The position numbers were made by a program, and so were the translations under genes. From Cognatundibacterium aquatile (lineage in GTDB: Bacteria > Pseudomonadota > Gammaproteobacteria > Burkholderiales > Burkholderiaceae_D), in contig NZ_JACOFT010000001.1 of the NCBI RefSeq assembly GCF_014699135.1, positions 620,001-684,000 on the forward strand: a stretch of DNA of 64,000 bases. The letters are read 5' to 3'. The notes under the pieces are model-generated. The model made no database searches. It was not told the DNA's origin and saw nothing but the letters and a program-made list of their open reading frames with translations. Of this stretch, positions 34,641 to 45,812 are shown piece after piece. Numbering within the stretch: position 1 is the first letter of the stretch; each line of letters begins with the position of its first letter.

Positions 34641-36381
34641 GTAAGCTTGCCTCCAGTTGCTGATAGCGCCATTGCGATGCGTACCATTGATTGGCGTCCA
34701 GCAGTTGTTGATGCGTTCCTTGTTCAGTGATTTTTCCATCCCGCAAAACAAGGATGTGATCGGCATCGACCACCGCACTCAGGCGGTGACTGATGATGAT
34801 CGCACTGCGTTCGTTTTGTTTTTGGCGTAATTCGGCAAGATGCTGAAGGATGCGGGTTTCGGTATCCGTATCGACGGCGGAAAGCGCATCGTCCAGTATC
34901 AACAGCGGACTGGATGTCAGCAGTGCGCGGGCAATCGCAACGCGCTGGCGCTGCCCACCTGACAGTGTGACACCACGTTCACCGACGGGTGTGTCGTAGC
35001 CTTGTGGAAAACGCAGAATGTCATCATGTACTGCCGCTAAGGTCGCGGCACGGATTACCTGCTCACGACTGGCATAGGGATTCGACAGCGCAATATTTTC
35101 TGCCACTGACGCCGAAAATAAAAAAGGTTCCTGTGCTACCCAGTTAATGGCCGTTCGTAAGCTGTGCAATGGATATTCTGCGATGGCATGTTCACCCCAC
35201 CGCACCTGCCCATGCGCAGTTTCTATTTGCCGCAACAGCAATTTAATGATGCTCGATTTTCCTGCGCCAGTTGGCCCGACGATGCCCAGCGTTTGTCCAG
35301 GCGCGATTGACACCGAAATATCGTTCAGTGCATTTCTGCTTTGGCCGGGATACGAAAAACTGATGTGGTCAAAATGAATTGTGCCAGATAGCGGGCTGCT
35401 CAGCGTGCCCTTATCCTGAATCGACAGTTCTTGTGACAGAACAGGTTCCAGTCTGCCCCAGGCCGCTTTGCCGCGCTCCATTAACGATAATACCCAGCCC
35501 GCAGCAAACATGGGCCAGATCAGTTGTCCCAGATACATAGTAAAGCTGGTGAGCGCGCCTATCGTCATTTCTTCGTGCCACACAAGATAGCCGCCGACCG
35601 CCAAAGTCAGTGCACCGGCTGCCGTCAGCGTGATGCCGACCGCAGGCTCATAGGCGGCTTCCCAGCTTTGCGCCGAGAGGCTGGCGCTGGCAGCGTCTTC
35701 AGCGAGTTTGGCAAACTGCGCGGCACTGCGTTGTTCCAGACCCAGAGCGCGCAGAGTGCGCACGCCAGCGAGGGTTTCCTGCACCTGATCGTTGAGTTTG
35801 CTGAAGCGTTCCAGCGAATCGCGCGAGGCTTCATGCACCTGATGTGTGATATGCCGGAACGCCCAGGCCATCAGGGGAAACGGCAATAACGCCGCCACCG
35901 CAAGACGCCAATCGACGCCAAGTAACATCATGCCGATGACTAATGCAAATGTCATCGATCCATCAAAACCTGCCAGCGCTGCTTCACCGGCCGCAAGTTC
36001 TATCGCATCGGCATCATTGGTGCCGAGAGCCATCAGGTCGCCGGTACGTTGTTGCTGAAAAAAATTCTGTCCCTGCAAACTCAGGCGCTGATATAAACGA
36101 GTGCGAAGTTCAACGCCGAGCTGATACGAGGCTGTGAACAGCTGCATGCGCCAGCCGACGCGCAGGAAATAAATGGCGATGCCCATCAATAACAGCCATG
36201 CGAGTTCGGTCAGCATACCGCGTTGATCAAGCTGCCCACTGACCAGTCCGTCAATGACGGCGCCAACGCGACGTGGTATCAATACGGTCATTAGGGCGAC
36301 GGCGAACAGCATACTGGCTGCTGCGCAATAGCGCTGCCAATGGCGGCGGATAAATGTTTTCAGTAGTTGGAACAGTGTCAT
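34630..36381 (-). CDS. mdlA: ABC transporter, fused permease/ATPase (MdlA-like half)
   Basis: The partner half-transporter, 583 residues from the ATG at 36381 (MTLFQLLKTFIRRHW). It has six membrane helices (about 15-310), then Walker A GPTGAGKSS, Q-loop WVAQEPFLFSASV, signature LSGGQRQRVAIARAL, Walker B LLILDDALSAVDTDT (D-D in place of D-E after the Walker B core) and SHRLSAV. The missing catalytic Glu suggests a degenerate ATP site here, as in many heterodimeric exporters, with the canonical Glu in the partner. A longer frame back to 36540 covers a structured leader and is not supported. Confidence 0.87.
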   Translation of the reverse strand: MTLFQLLKTFIRRHWQRYCAAASMLFAVALMTVLIPRRVGAVIDGLVSGQLDQRGMLTELAWLLLMGIAIYFLRVGWRMQLFTASYQLGVELRTRLYQRLSLQGQNFFQQQRTGDLMALGTNDADAIELAAGEAALAGFDGSMTFALVIGMMLLGVDWRLAVAALLPFPLMAWAFRHITHQVHEASRDSLERFSKLNDQVQETLAGVRTLRALGLEQRSAAQFAKLAEDAASASLSAQSWEAAYEPAVGITLTAAGALTLAVGGYLVWHEEMTIGALTSFTMYLGQLIWPMFAAGWVLSLMERGKAAWGRLEPVLSQELSIQDKGTLSSPLSGTIHFDHISFSYPGQSRNALNDISVSIAPGQTLGIVGPTGAGKSSIIKLLLRQIETAHGQVRWGEHAIAEYPLHSLRTAINWVAQEPFLFSASVAENIALSNPYASREQVIRAATLAAVHDDILRFPQGYDTPVGERGVTLSGGQRQRVAIARALLTSSPLLILDDALSAVDTDTETRILQHLAELRQKQNERSAIIISHRLSAVVDADHILVLRDGKITEQGTHQQLLDANQWYASQWRYQQLEASLHAA

Positions 36382-36596
36382 GCAAATTCTTAAGTAGGAC
36401 TTCCGCAAAACCGCCTCTGTGGCGTGATGGCTCCTGGCCGACCTATTCGTACTATCTTCGTCGCCATGGTGTAGCCAGGGTTTCAGGCAACATGTTGCCT
36501 GCTGGCGAAACGGACATCGCTTACCAGCGATGTTTCCCAAAGCAGAAAAAAGCTTTTTAGCCTTGCCGGGTCAATTTTGCGTCAGCCCTGTTAAAT
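36382..36596 (-). promoter_or_regulatory. Structured leader region of the mdlA-mdlB-mrcA unit
   Basis: A 215-base non-coding stretch with two adjacent perfect hairpins or palindromes: CAGGCAACATGTTGCCTG at 36484-36501 and ACATCGCT-TACC-AGCGATGT at 36514-36533. Either could be operator DNA or a folded 5' leader; a TTGACC at about 36570-36575 on the minus strand is a possible -35. I see no credible coding frame. Confidence 0.45.
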
Positions 36597-36631
36597 AAAA
36601 AATCCGTTATCCCGCAACAGGATAACGGATT
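36597..36631 (-). terminator. Terminator of the prolyl oligopeptidase gene
   Basis: AATCCGTTATCC (36601-36612) and GGATAACGGATT (36620-36631), a 12-base stem with a seven-base loop; on the minus strand a U-run follows (plus-strand A tract at 36597-36602). It is 95 bases past the stop. Confidence 0.9.
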
Positions 36632-36725
36632 GTAAACGGATTAAACGGATTGTGATTGGATCACAGACTGATTCGACTATCATCGTTGAATCAGCGTCGC
36701 TCCAATTTGTGGCAGTTTGCCGCAA

Positions 36726-38837
36726 TCAGTGAATCGCATTTGCTTCGTTGTCGCGTTTTAACATATTCCACAAGAAGCTATAGGTAATTGCGCTCATATC
36801 GGCTCTTTGTTCATTATTTGCCGCACCGCCATGTCCGCCTTCGATGTTTTCGTAGTACCAGACATTCTTGTGACCCTGATCCAGCATTTTTGCTGCCATT
36901 TTACGGGCATGGCCGGGGTGTACGCGATCATCACGGGTTGAGGTAATGAACAGAACATTAGGATAGCGAACGCCTGCTTTGACGTTGTGGTAAGGCGAGT
37001 AACGCTGGATGTATGCCCATTCTTGCGGCACGTCAGGGTTACCATATTCGCCCATCCAGGACGCACCCGCCAGCAGTTGATTGTAGCGCTGCATATCCAG
37101 CAACGGCACCTGACTAACAACGGCGTTGAACAGGTCCGGATGCTGAGTCAGAGCGACGCCTGCCAGCAAGCCGCCGTTACTGCCACCCATGGCACCAAGA
37201 TGGCGCGGGCTGGTTATTTTGCTGGTAATGAGGCTGTTTGCGACGGCAGCAAAGTCATCATACGCACGCTGACGGTTTTCTTTCAGTGCGGCCTGATGCC
37301 AGCGTGGGCCGAATTCACCGCCGCCACGAATATTCGCAACGACGTAGACGCCACCTTTTTCCAGCCAGGTTTTACCTAAGGCGCCAGAGTAGGATGGTGT
37401 CATGGAAATCTGGAAACCGCCGTAACCGTAAAGCAGGGTAGGATTGTTGCCGTCGTATTTGACATCTTTCCGTTTGACGACGAAGTAAGGAACTTTCGTG
37501 CCGTCAGCCGAAGTTGCAAATTGCTGAACTGTTTCGTAAGGAGATGCATCAAAAAATGCTGGCGCTGATTTCAATTGTTCGCGCGTATCGTTGCCAGCAT
37601 GTGCGAGCAGATAGACGCTTGGAGTCAGATAATCAGAATAACTCAGGAAGTAATCATCATTGCCTTCAGTATCAACGGCACTGATGCCCACTGCGCCCAT
37701 GGTCGGCAACTGCACCTGGCGGGATACCCATTTTCCATCTGCAAATTTCCATTCCTGCAAATGGCTTTTAACATTGTTGAGTGACTGTACTAACAGGTAG
37801 TTCTTAGTTGCAGTTAAGCCCGTGAAAGACGTGCTGTCGGTTGGTTCAAACAAGGTGGTGAACTGGCGATCACCATGTTGAAAGGCTTCGAAATCAATCG
37901 CGAGAACGCTGCCACTGGTATAGGTTTTTTCACCAATTTTCCAGGCTTCTCTTGGTGTCACAATCATTTGTGTGCTGAAAAAGGCTACGCCGGATTTTTC
38001 CGGAATATCAAGCTTCTTCAACTGGTCACCCTCCAGTAAAAAATTTTCTGCGGTGTAAAACGTGATCTGACGATGAACCAGATTGTGTTGAATTCCGCCA
38101 TGCTGCGTACTTTGTGCTGAGACAGCCATGTCGGTTTTTTTACCCTCCAGAATAGTTTTAGCAGCGCTGATCGGCGTGCCTCGTTTCCATAATTTGACGA
38201 TACGGGCGTAACCGGAATCGGTGAGTGAGCCGGCGCCAAAGTCGGTGGCGACAAACAAGCTGTCTTTATCGCGCCAGTCCAGCGACATTTTTGCTTCCGG
38301 CAGCGAGAAGCCATCTTTCACAAATGTTTTGGTGTTCAGATCGAATTCGCGCATGGTGACGGCATCGGCGCCGCCACGGGAGAGTTCGATCAGGCAGCGG
38401 TCAAATGCGGGTTCGCGGCAATTACTGTTTTTGAATACCCAGTTTTCGTTTTCTGCTGCCGCCAGCGCACCGATATCAAGGACAGTTTCCCATTTCGGTT
38501 GAGGCTTACGATATTCCTCGAGCGAAGTTTTGCGCCAGATGCCGCGCGGATGTTCAGCGTCGGTCCAGAAGTTATAGACCGCATCGCCCATTTTTCGTAT
38601 GCCGGGGATGCGGTCTTTGGAATTCAGGATGACTTGCAAATCACTGCGTAATTGTTTGAAACCAGCGTCGTTATCAAGTTTGTTACGGGTGACCTGGTTT
38701 TGTGCCTTGACCCAATTCAGCGCTTTCTCTCCGGTGACGTCTTCCAGCCATTGTTGAGAATCCGTGGTTTGTGCCGCCGCGATGCTGGTTACGCCGAGCA
38801 TGCAGAGGGTGGTGAGCAGTGATAACTGTGGTTTCAT
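36726..38837 (-). CDS. Secreted S9 family prolyl oligopeptidase
   Basis: A 703-residue S9A serine peptidase with a Sec signal peptide (cleavage after about AAA, residue 22). The N-terminal part is a seven-bladed propeller; the C-terminal alpha/beta-hydrolase domain has the nucleophile in MGGSNGGLLAG (Ser about 552), the Asp in TSTRDDRVHPG (about 634) and the His in IEGGHGGAAN (about 668). It opens with TTDSQQWLEDVTGEKALNWVKAQN, as in the periplasmic or secreted branch of the family. It would cleave short proline-containing peptides outside the cytoplasm, in line with the protease and carboxypeptidase encoded next to it. Confidence 0.9.
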   Translation of the reverse strand: MKPQLSLLTTLCMLGVTSIAAAQTTDSQQWLEDVTGEKALNWVKAQNQVTRNKLDNDAGFKQLRSDLQVILNSKDRIPGIRKMGDAVYNFWTDAEHPRGIWRKTSLEEYRKPQPKWETVLDIGALAAAENENWVFKNSNCREPAFDRCLIELSRGGADAVTMREFDLNTKTFVKDGFSLPEAKMSLDWRDKDSLFVATDFGAGSLTDSGYARIVKLWKRGTPISAAKTILEGKKTDMAVSAQSTQHGGIQHNLVHRQITFYTAENFLLEGDQLKKLDIPEKSGVAFFSTQMIVTPREAWKIGEKTYTSGSVLAIDFEAFQHGDRQFTTLFEPTDSTSFTGLTATKNYLLVQSLNNVKSHLQEWKFADGKWVSRQVQLPTMGAVGISAVDTEGNDDYFLSYSDYLTPSVYLLAHAGNDTREQLKSAPAFFDASPYETVQQFATSADGTKVPYFVVKRKDVKYDGNNPTLLYGYGGFQISMTPSYSGALGKTWLEKGGVYVVANIRGGGEFGPRWHQAALKENRQRAYDDFAAVANSLITSKITSPRHLGAMGGSNGGLLAGVALTQHPDLFNAVVSQVPLLDMQRYNQLLAGASWMGEYGNPDVPQEWAYIQRYSPYHNVKAGVRYPNVLFITSTRDDRVHPGHARKMAAKMLDQGHKNVWYYENIEGGHGGAANNEQRADMSAITYSFLWNMLKRDNEANAIH

Positions 38838-39080
38838 TTTTTAAGAGTTCTCCGCTGTGTGATTTTGTTACTTGTTTTGTGGCTGGTGTCGTATTGTTTA
38901 TCTGCGCCATTGTAGCTATACATCGACACAGAATTAACTGACTAGTTCCATGTAAGCATATATTTCCTGCTTCTGATATGGCACCCCGTAAGAAAGTTGA
39001 TTTGTTATGCCGATCTGAATTGACGCGTAGATTCAGACAGGATGTGCAGATCACACATTTTTGCGGTACTTCTGCGCATT
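38838..39080 (-). other. Gap upstream of the oligopeptidase gene
   Basis: About 240 bases without a supported gene. It should hold the minus-strand promoter of the oligopeptidase, but I see no element that stands out. A terminator belonging to the neighbouring protease follows at 39081. Confidence 0.4.
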
Positions 39081-39143
39081 AAAAATCCCGCTCAACTGCA
39101 TAGCAGAAGGAGCGGGATTTTTTTCTCATTCGTTACGAATGAG
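39081..39143 (-). terminator. Terminator of the M4 protease gene
   Basis: AAAAATCCCGCTC (39081-39093) pairs with GAGCGGGATTTTT (39110-39122) with A and T tracts on either side, so it could work in both directions. A second hairpin, CTCATTCG-TTA-CGAATGAG (39125-39143), lies between it and the stop at 39164. Confidence 0.8.
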
Positions 39144-39163
39144 CGACGGCTTTGTACTTACGT

Positions 39164-41704
<2,541 letters not shown>

Positions 41705-42622
41705 TTAAGGGTTGCGCGCAGTTCTTACCGGTGCCGCGATATTCTGGCGTATCCATTTTTGCATGTCTTGCCAGATGCGTTGCACCTCAGCTTCAGGTGG
41801 CATCTGAGTTGCGTTGGGTAACTCTATGGTGACGACTGGAATATCCTTGTGCAAGCCACTATAGTTTCCCAGTGAGCCCGGATAAACACCGACACGGTTA
41901 TAGACCAGTCTGCCAAAACGATTCGGCGGCTTACTTGGACCATCAAAATCCAGCACACCAAATGGTGCATGAACCGAGATGATCACATCCGGTTTGTATT
42001 TTTCGATGGTGTCATACACCCAGCGACTTTCCGGCTCGGAAATTGGTGCTTTACCTGGATAGCGGCGCGGATCTTTTCTTGTCACGCGAGCCCAGTAGGC
42101 GGGCGCTTCTTTTTCCCATTCTGGTGTGGGGAAGTTGCGGTTCAGATCAATGCCACGGGCGTTGACCCGGCGCGGTTTCGCCGCGAGTAAGCCGTCAGGA
42201 TTCACGACCGGCGCGATTTTCCAATGAAACTCGGTCACGTCATTTTTCTGGATATTTTCCAGCCACTTAAATACGATGGCCGACGCCGTTTGTTCGTCTC
42301 CGTGAATGCCGCCGAGCAGCAATACTTTGATGGCATGCGGATGTCTGGCATCTGCACGCCAGTCACGTGACAGCAGAGGAAAACCATTCAGTGAATTTGT
42401 ACCTGCGGGTATCAACTTACTTTTGAGGCAATCGTTGACATTGACTCCCGGTAATTTGAGTGCAAGCGGAGTGCACCAATCAGTGACGGTTTTTGTCTTG
42501 ATTAGGGGGACGGCAAATGCCGAGGATGCTGATACGGCGGATATCAGCATCGTGCAGGCCAGCGCTGTTTTTTTGCAGGACGATGCAATGACTTTTTTAC
42601 CACTCAATAAAAACCACTGCAT
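41705..42622 (-). CDS. Exported M14 family zinc carboxypeptidase
   Basis: A 305-residue protein with an N-terminal signal peptide (to about residue 37, AFA) and an M14 zinc-peptidase fold: the HxxE ligands in LLGGIHGDEQ (about 107-112), the substrate-binding RGIDLNRNFP, the His ligand in IISVHAPFGVLDFDG and the catalytic Glu in VVTIELPNA. It resembles the MpaA murein-peptide amidase branch (gamma-D-Glu-meso-diaminopimelate), but exported, so it may act on cell-wall peptides or secreted-protein peptides. It follows metK by 26 bases on the same strand and could be cotranscribed. Confidence 0.85.
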   Translation of the reverse strand: MQWFLLSGKKVIASSCKKTALACTMLISAVSASSAFAVPLIKTKTVTDWCTPLALKLPGVNVNDCLKSKLIPAGTNSLNGFPLLSRDWRADARHPHAIKVLLLGGIHGDEQTASAIVFKWLENIQKNDVTEFHWKIAPVVNPDGLLAAKPRRVNARGIDLNRNFPTPEWEKEAPAYWARVTRKDPRRYPGKAPISEPESRWVYDTIEKYKPDVIISVHAPFGVLDFDGPSKPPNRFGRLVYNRVGVYPGSLGNYSGLHKDIPVVTIELPNATQMPPEAEVQRIWQDMQKWIRQNIAAPVRTARNP

Positions 42623-42648
42623 CGTTACTTCAACTCCCGCTACAAAAA

Positions 42649-43830
42649 TTACAAACCTGCCGCCGCCCGCAAGATCGCTGCTTTATCTGTGCGTTCCCAA
42701 GTGAACTCTGGCTCTTCACGACCAAAGTGACCATACGCCGCAGTTTTTGAATAAATCGGGCGCAGTAAATCCAGCATCTGGATAATACCTTTTGGACGCA
42801 GATCAAAATATTCATTAACCAGTGCTGCGATCTGCGCGTCAGGAATCACGCCGGTGCCTTCGGTATAAACCGTGACATTCATAGGCCGTGCCACGCCGAT
42901 CGCATATGCCACCTGAATCTGACATTGCTTAGCCAGACCTGCCGCCACGATATTTTTTGCGACATAACGTGCAGCGTAAGCAGCAGAACGATCAACTTTT
43001 GTAGGATCTTTACCGGAGAATGCGCCGCCACCATGCGGGCAGGCACCACCGTATGTATCAACGATAATTTTACGACCAGTCAGGCCGCAATCGCCTTGCG
43101 GACCGCCGATCACAAAGCGACCGGTAGGGTTGATCAGGTATTTGGTATCCTGCAGCCATTCTTTCGGCAGCACGGGTTTGATAATTTCTTCAATGACCGC
43201 GTCGATGAACGACTGCTTCATCTTGGTTGGTGTTTCGCTTTGATCCGGGCTGTGCTGGGTTGACAGCACGACAGTGTCGATGCTGTGTGGCTTGCCATCG
43301 ACATAACGCATTGTGACCTGAGATTTGGCATCCGGACGCAGGAAAGGCAGACGGCCATCTTTACGCAATTGCGCCTGACGTTCCACCAGACGATGTGCGT
43401 AATAAATCGGTGCTGGCATCAGCTCAGGTGTTTCATCGCAAGCGTAGCCGAACATCAGACCCTGATCACCCGCACCGATATTCAGATAGTCGTCGCTCGC
43501 GCGATCCACACCTTGTGCAATGTCGTTACTCTGCTTGTCGTAGGCGACCAGGACGGCACAACCTTTGTAGTCGATGCCATATTCAGTATTGTCATAGCCG
43601 ATACGTTTGATGGTATCGCGTGCTACCTGAATATAGTCGATGTTGGCTTGCGTCGTAATCTCACCGGCAAGGACAACTAAACCAGTGTTTGTCAGCGTTT
43701 CAGCCGCAACACGGGAGTAGGGATCTTGTTCGAGAATAGCGTCGAGAATTGCATCGGAGATTTGATCCGCGACTTTATCGGGATGTCCTTCAGAAACGGA
43801 TTCTGAGGTAAAAAGAAAATCATTTGCCAT
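42649..43830 (-). CDS. metK: S-adenosylmethionine synthetase
   Basis: MetK, 393 residues, makes S-adenosylmethionine from methionine and ATP. Start [19 protein letters not shown], the methionine-binding and loop residues in [21 protein letters not shown] (about 118-138), the P-loop-like [18 protein letters not shown] (about 265-282) and HFGRE near the C-terminus are all present. CAGGAG precedes the ATG. Its 5' leader carries a SAM-II-type pseudoknot and a terminator hairpin, so the gene is probably shut off by its own product. Divergent from the lipid A acyltransferase genes. Confidence 0.97.
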   Translation of the reverse strand: MANDFLFTSESVSEGHPDKVADQISDAILDAILEQDPYSRVAAETLTNTGLVVLAGEITTQANIDYIQVARDTIKRIGYDNTEYGIDYKGCAVLVAYDKQSNDIAQGVDRASDDYLNIGAGDQGLMFGYACDETPELMPAPIYYAHRLVERQAQLRKDGRLPFLRPDAKSQVTMRYVDGKPHSIDTVVLSTQHSPDQSETPTKMKQSFIDAVIEEIIKPVLPKEWLQDTKYLINPTGRFVIGGPQGDCGLTGRKIIVDTYGGACPHGGGAFSGKDPTKVDRSAAYAARYVAKNIVAAGLAKQCQIQVAYAIGVARPMNVTVYTEGTGVIPDAQIAALVNEYFDLRPKGIIQMLDLLRPIYSKTAAYGHFGREEPEFTWERTDKAAILRAAAGL

Positions 43831-43855
43831 CGCAGGCTCCTGTAAAAATGACCGT

Positions 43856-43892
43856 AAAAAATTGTGCCGCAGTCGGAAAGAGATCCTGCGAC
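43856..43892 (-). terminator. Intrinsic terminator in the metK leader
   Basis: On the minus strand GTCGCAG (plus 43886-43892) pairs with CTGCGGC (plus 43866-43872, one G-U) and is followed after four bases by a U-run (A tract at plus 43856-43861). The CGCAGG part of the left arm could instead pair with CCTGCG directly before the start codon (plus 43831-43836), giving two exclusive states. Confidence 0.7.
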
Positions 43893-43945
43893 GCTTTAGC
43901 GAATTTTATAAACCGCCTCGCAAGTTGTCTGTTAACTCGGCGGTA
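43893..43945 (-). ncRNA. SAM-II-type riboswitch (S-adenosylmethionine pseudoknot)
   Basis: On the minus strand, ACCGCC (plus 43939-43944) pairs with GGCGGT (plus 43912-43917) to form P1. The loop contains GAGTTAAC and TTGCG. TTGCG (plus 43919-43923) then pairs with CGC-T-AA (plus 43896-43901, one bulged U), giving the H-type pseudoknot of SAM-II. The conserved words of that class, GAUUUAAC, UUGC, AUAAA and GCUAAA, are matched by GAGTTAAC, TTGC, ATAAA and GCTAAA. SAM-II is known mainly from alphaproteobacteria; here it sits directly upstream of metK with a terminator behind it. Confidence 0.78.
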
Positions 43946-43984
43946 GCTTGCCGTCAGAACCTCAACAGCTAGCCAATGTGTGAT

Positions 43985-44014
43985 ATTTTACGCTCTCTAT
44001 TCGATTTCTGTCGA
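43985..44014 (-). promoter_or_regulatory. Promoter of metK with overlapping palindrome
   Basis: Minus-strand -35 TCGACA (plus 44009-44014) and -10 TAAAAT (plus 43985-43990) with an 18-base spacer. A seven-base inverted repeat, TATTCGA-TTTCTG-TCGAATA (43998-44017), covers the -35 element and may be an operator. The start would be about 35 bases before the riboswitch. Confidence 0.55.
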
Positions 44015-44051
44015 ATACCCCTCTTTTTTTTACCTATTCTTGAGCAGCGTC

Positions 44052-44912
44052 ATGCTTGTCATTCTATTCCGATTTCTGTCGTTTTTTCCGCTCTCTGTAC
44101 TGCATCTGATTGGCGCAGTATTAGGACGTATTGTGTATTTGTTGTCAGGCTCTTATCGTCGGCGCTTGCGGGAAAATCTCGAACGTGCCGGATTTTCCGC
44201 ACATTTAAGCGATGCGGTCAAAGAGGCCGGGAAAAATATACTCGAGTTACCTTTTATCTGGTGCGCGAAACCTGATCGTGTTTTGCGTACCGCCAGTCTG
44301 GAAAATTGGGACTTAGTGCAACAGGCGCTGGATGCCAAAAAAGGCGTGATTTTTCTGACACCGCATTTAGGCTGCTTTGAAATTGTTGCGCAGTCGATCG
44401 CGGTACGCACGCGTTTGACGGTGATGTATAGACCGCCCCGTAAAGACGCACTGAAGCCCTTGATCGAAGGGGCGCGTGCGCGGGAAAATCTGTTGCTGGC
44501 ACCGGCGAATTTATCTGGTGTGCGCATTATGGCGAAGGCACTGAAGAAAGGCGAGGCGATTGGTTTATTGCCAGATCAGGTACCGCAGGAAGGCGAAGGT
44601 GTCTGGGCAAAATTTTTCGGTAAGCCAGCGTATACGATGACCTTGTCTGCCAAGTTGCACAGTATGAACGGTGCGCCGATTATTCTGACTTACGCGGAAC
44701 GATTGCCGCATGGACGTGGCTACGTGGTACGTTTTGCCGCATTTGAGGAAGAGTTAGGAAGTGATCCTGTACAACAGGCGGAAGCGATTAATCGCGGTAT
44801 GGAAAAATTGATTGCCCGTTCACCAGCACAGTATTTCTGGAGTTATAACCGCTACAAAAAACCGGATGGTGTCAGTGGTCCCGATACTGATGTTACAGAG
44901 GGACAGGCATGA
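44052..44912 (+). CDS. lpxL: Lipid A biosynthesis acyltransferase (LpxL/HtrB family), first copy
   Basis: A 286-residue KDO-lipid A acyltransferase from the ATG at 44052 (MLVILFRFLSFFPLSVLHLIG). N-terminal membrane anchor, LSGSYRRRLRENLERAGF, the catalytic HX4D/E motif in FLTPHLGCFEI (His about 98), TVMYRPPRKDALKPLIEGAR and the second conserved block GLLPDQVPQEGEGVWAKFFGKPAYT. It adds a secondary acyl chain to lipid A at the inner membrane. A GTG at 43980 would overlap the metK promoter. The stop overlaps the next gene by four bases. Confidence 0.9.
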   Translation: MLVILFRFLSFFPLSVLHLIGAVLGRIVYLLSGSYRRRLRENLERAGFSAHLSDAVKEAGKNILELPFIWCAKPDRVLRTASLENWDLVQQALDAKKGVIFLTPHLGCFEIVAQSIAVRTRLTVMYRPPRKDALKPLIEGARARENLLLAPANLSGVRIMAKALKKGEAIGLLPDQVPQEGEGVWAKFFGKPAYTMTLSAKLHSMNGAPIILTYAERLPHGRGYVVRFAAFEEELGSDPVQQAEAINRGMEKLIARSPAQYFWSYNRYKKPDGVSGPDTDVTEGQA

Positions 44913-45772
44913 GAGCTGTGCTCCTGATGATGTGGTTGTTGCATTGGTTGCCTTTGCCAGTTTTGGGGCGTTTGGGGGCGGGCGTCGGTAGTATATTGTT
45001 TTCCCTGATACGCAAACGTCGCCATATTACTCTGACCAATTTGCGACTCTGTTTACCGCATTTGAGTGAGGCAGAAAGAGTGCGTATCGCCCGCCAGCAT
45101 TTTCAAATGTATGCACGCAGTGTGCTGGAACGCGGCATTCTCTGGTGGGCATCAGAACCTCGTCTTAAGCGTCTGATTCAGGTCGAACCAGCTGTTCCAT
45201 TGGATGTTATTCAACAGGAACCGACCATACTGATGTGTCCACATTTTGTTTGTCTGGATGTGGCTGGTGTCGCTGTGATGCTGGAATCATCATTGTGCTC
45301 GATCTACACCGAGCAGAGAAACAAAGTTTTTGATCTCGCTTTGCGTCGCGGCCGTTCGCGGTTTCGGCCGGTGAAGTTATTTTCACGCGCGGATGGTGTG
45401 AAACCGATTATCCGGGCGATGCATGAAGGTCTGCCGTATTTCATGTTGCCAGATATGGATTTCGGCGCAAAAAATGCAGAGTTCGTTCCATTCTTTGGCG
45501 TACCTGCCGCAACGCTGACTGCATTGCCACGGCTTGCCGCATCGACCAGCGCAAAAGTGGTGCCGGTCATTGCAACGATGCTGCCAGATTATCGGGGATG
45601 GAAAGTCACATTTCATCCACCATGGGAAAATTACCCTGGTGCAGATATCATCGCAGCGACCCGTCAGATGAATGCTTTCATTGAGCAGGAAATCCTGAAA
45701 GCACCGGCGGAATATTTCTGGGCACACAAACGCTTTAAGACCCGGCCGGAAGGTGAAGCTAGTTTGTATTGA
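44909..45772 (+). CDS. Lipid A biosynthesis acyltransferase (LpxL/LpxM family), second copy
   Basis: A paralogous acyltransferase of 287 residues, translationally coupled to the first (ATGA overlap). Motifs: RKRRHITLTNLRLCLPHLSE, the HX4D catalytic pair in MCPHFVCLDVAGV (His about 112, with Asp instead of Glu), SIYTEQRNKVFD, YFMLPDMDFGAKNAEFVPFFG and the final EYFWAHKRFKTRPEG. The tandem pair implies two late acylation steps on lipid A. Which chain each adds is not readable from sequence. Confidence 0.88.
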   Translation: MRAVLLMMWLLHWLPLPVLGRLGAGVGSILFSLIRKRRHITLTNLRLCLPHLSEAERVRIARQHFQMYARSVLERGILWWASEPRLKRLIQVEPAVPLDVIQQEPTILMCPHFVCLDVAGVAVMLESSLCSIYTEQRNKVFDLALRRGRSRFRPVKLFSRADGVKPIIRAMHEGLPYFMLPDMDFGAKNAEFVPFFGVPAATLTALPRLAASTSAKVVPVIATMLPDYRGWKVTFHPPWENYPGADIIAATRQMNAFIEQEILKAPAEYFWAHKRFKTRPEGEASLY

Positions 45773-45776
45773 GCGG

Positions 45777-45806
45777 TTGACACTTTGTTGCGCTTACTTT
45801 TACAAT
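45777..45806 (+). promoter_or_regulatory. Strong sigma-70 promoter upstream of the structured leader
   Basis: TTGACA (45777-45782) and TACAAT (45801-45806) with an 18-base spacer, starting five bases after the stop of the acyltransferase gene. The predicted transcript starts near 45813 and has a leader of about 165 bases before the first small ORF. Confidence 0.7.
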
Positions 45807-45812
45807 CGCGGC

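Noticed and set aside
36382-36540. N-terminal extension of MdlA
   Set aside because: The added residues are Cys- and His-rich, cover two perfect hairpins and are not like the family; ATG 36381 gives the usual N-terminus.
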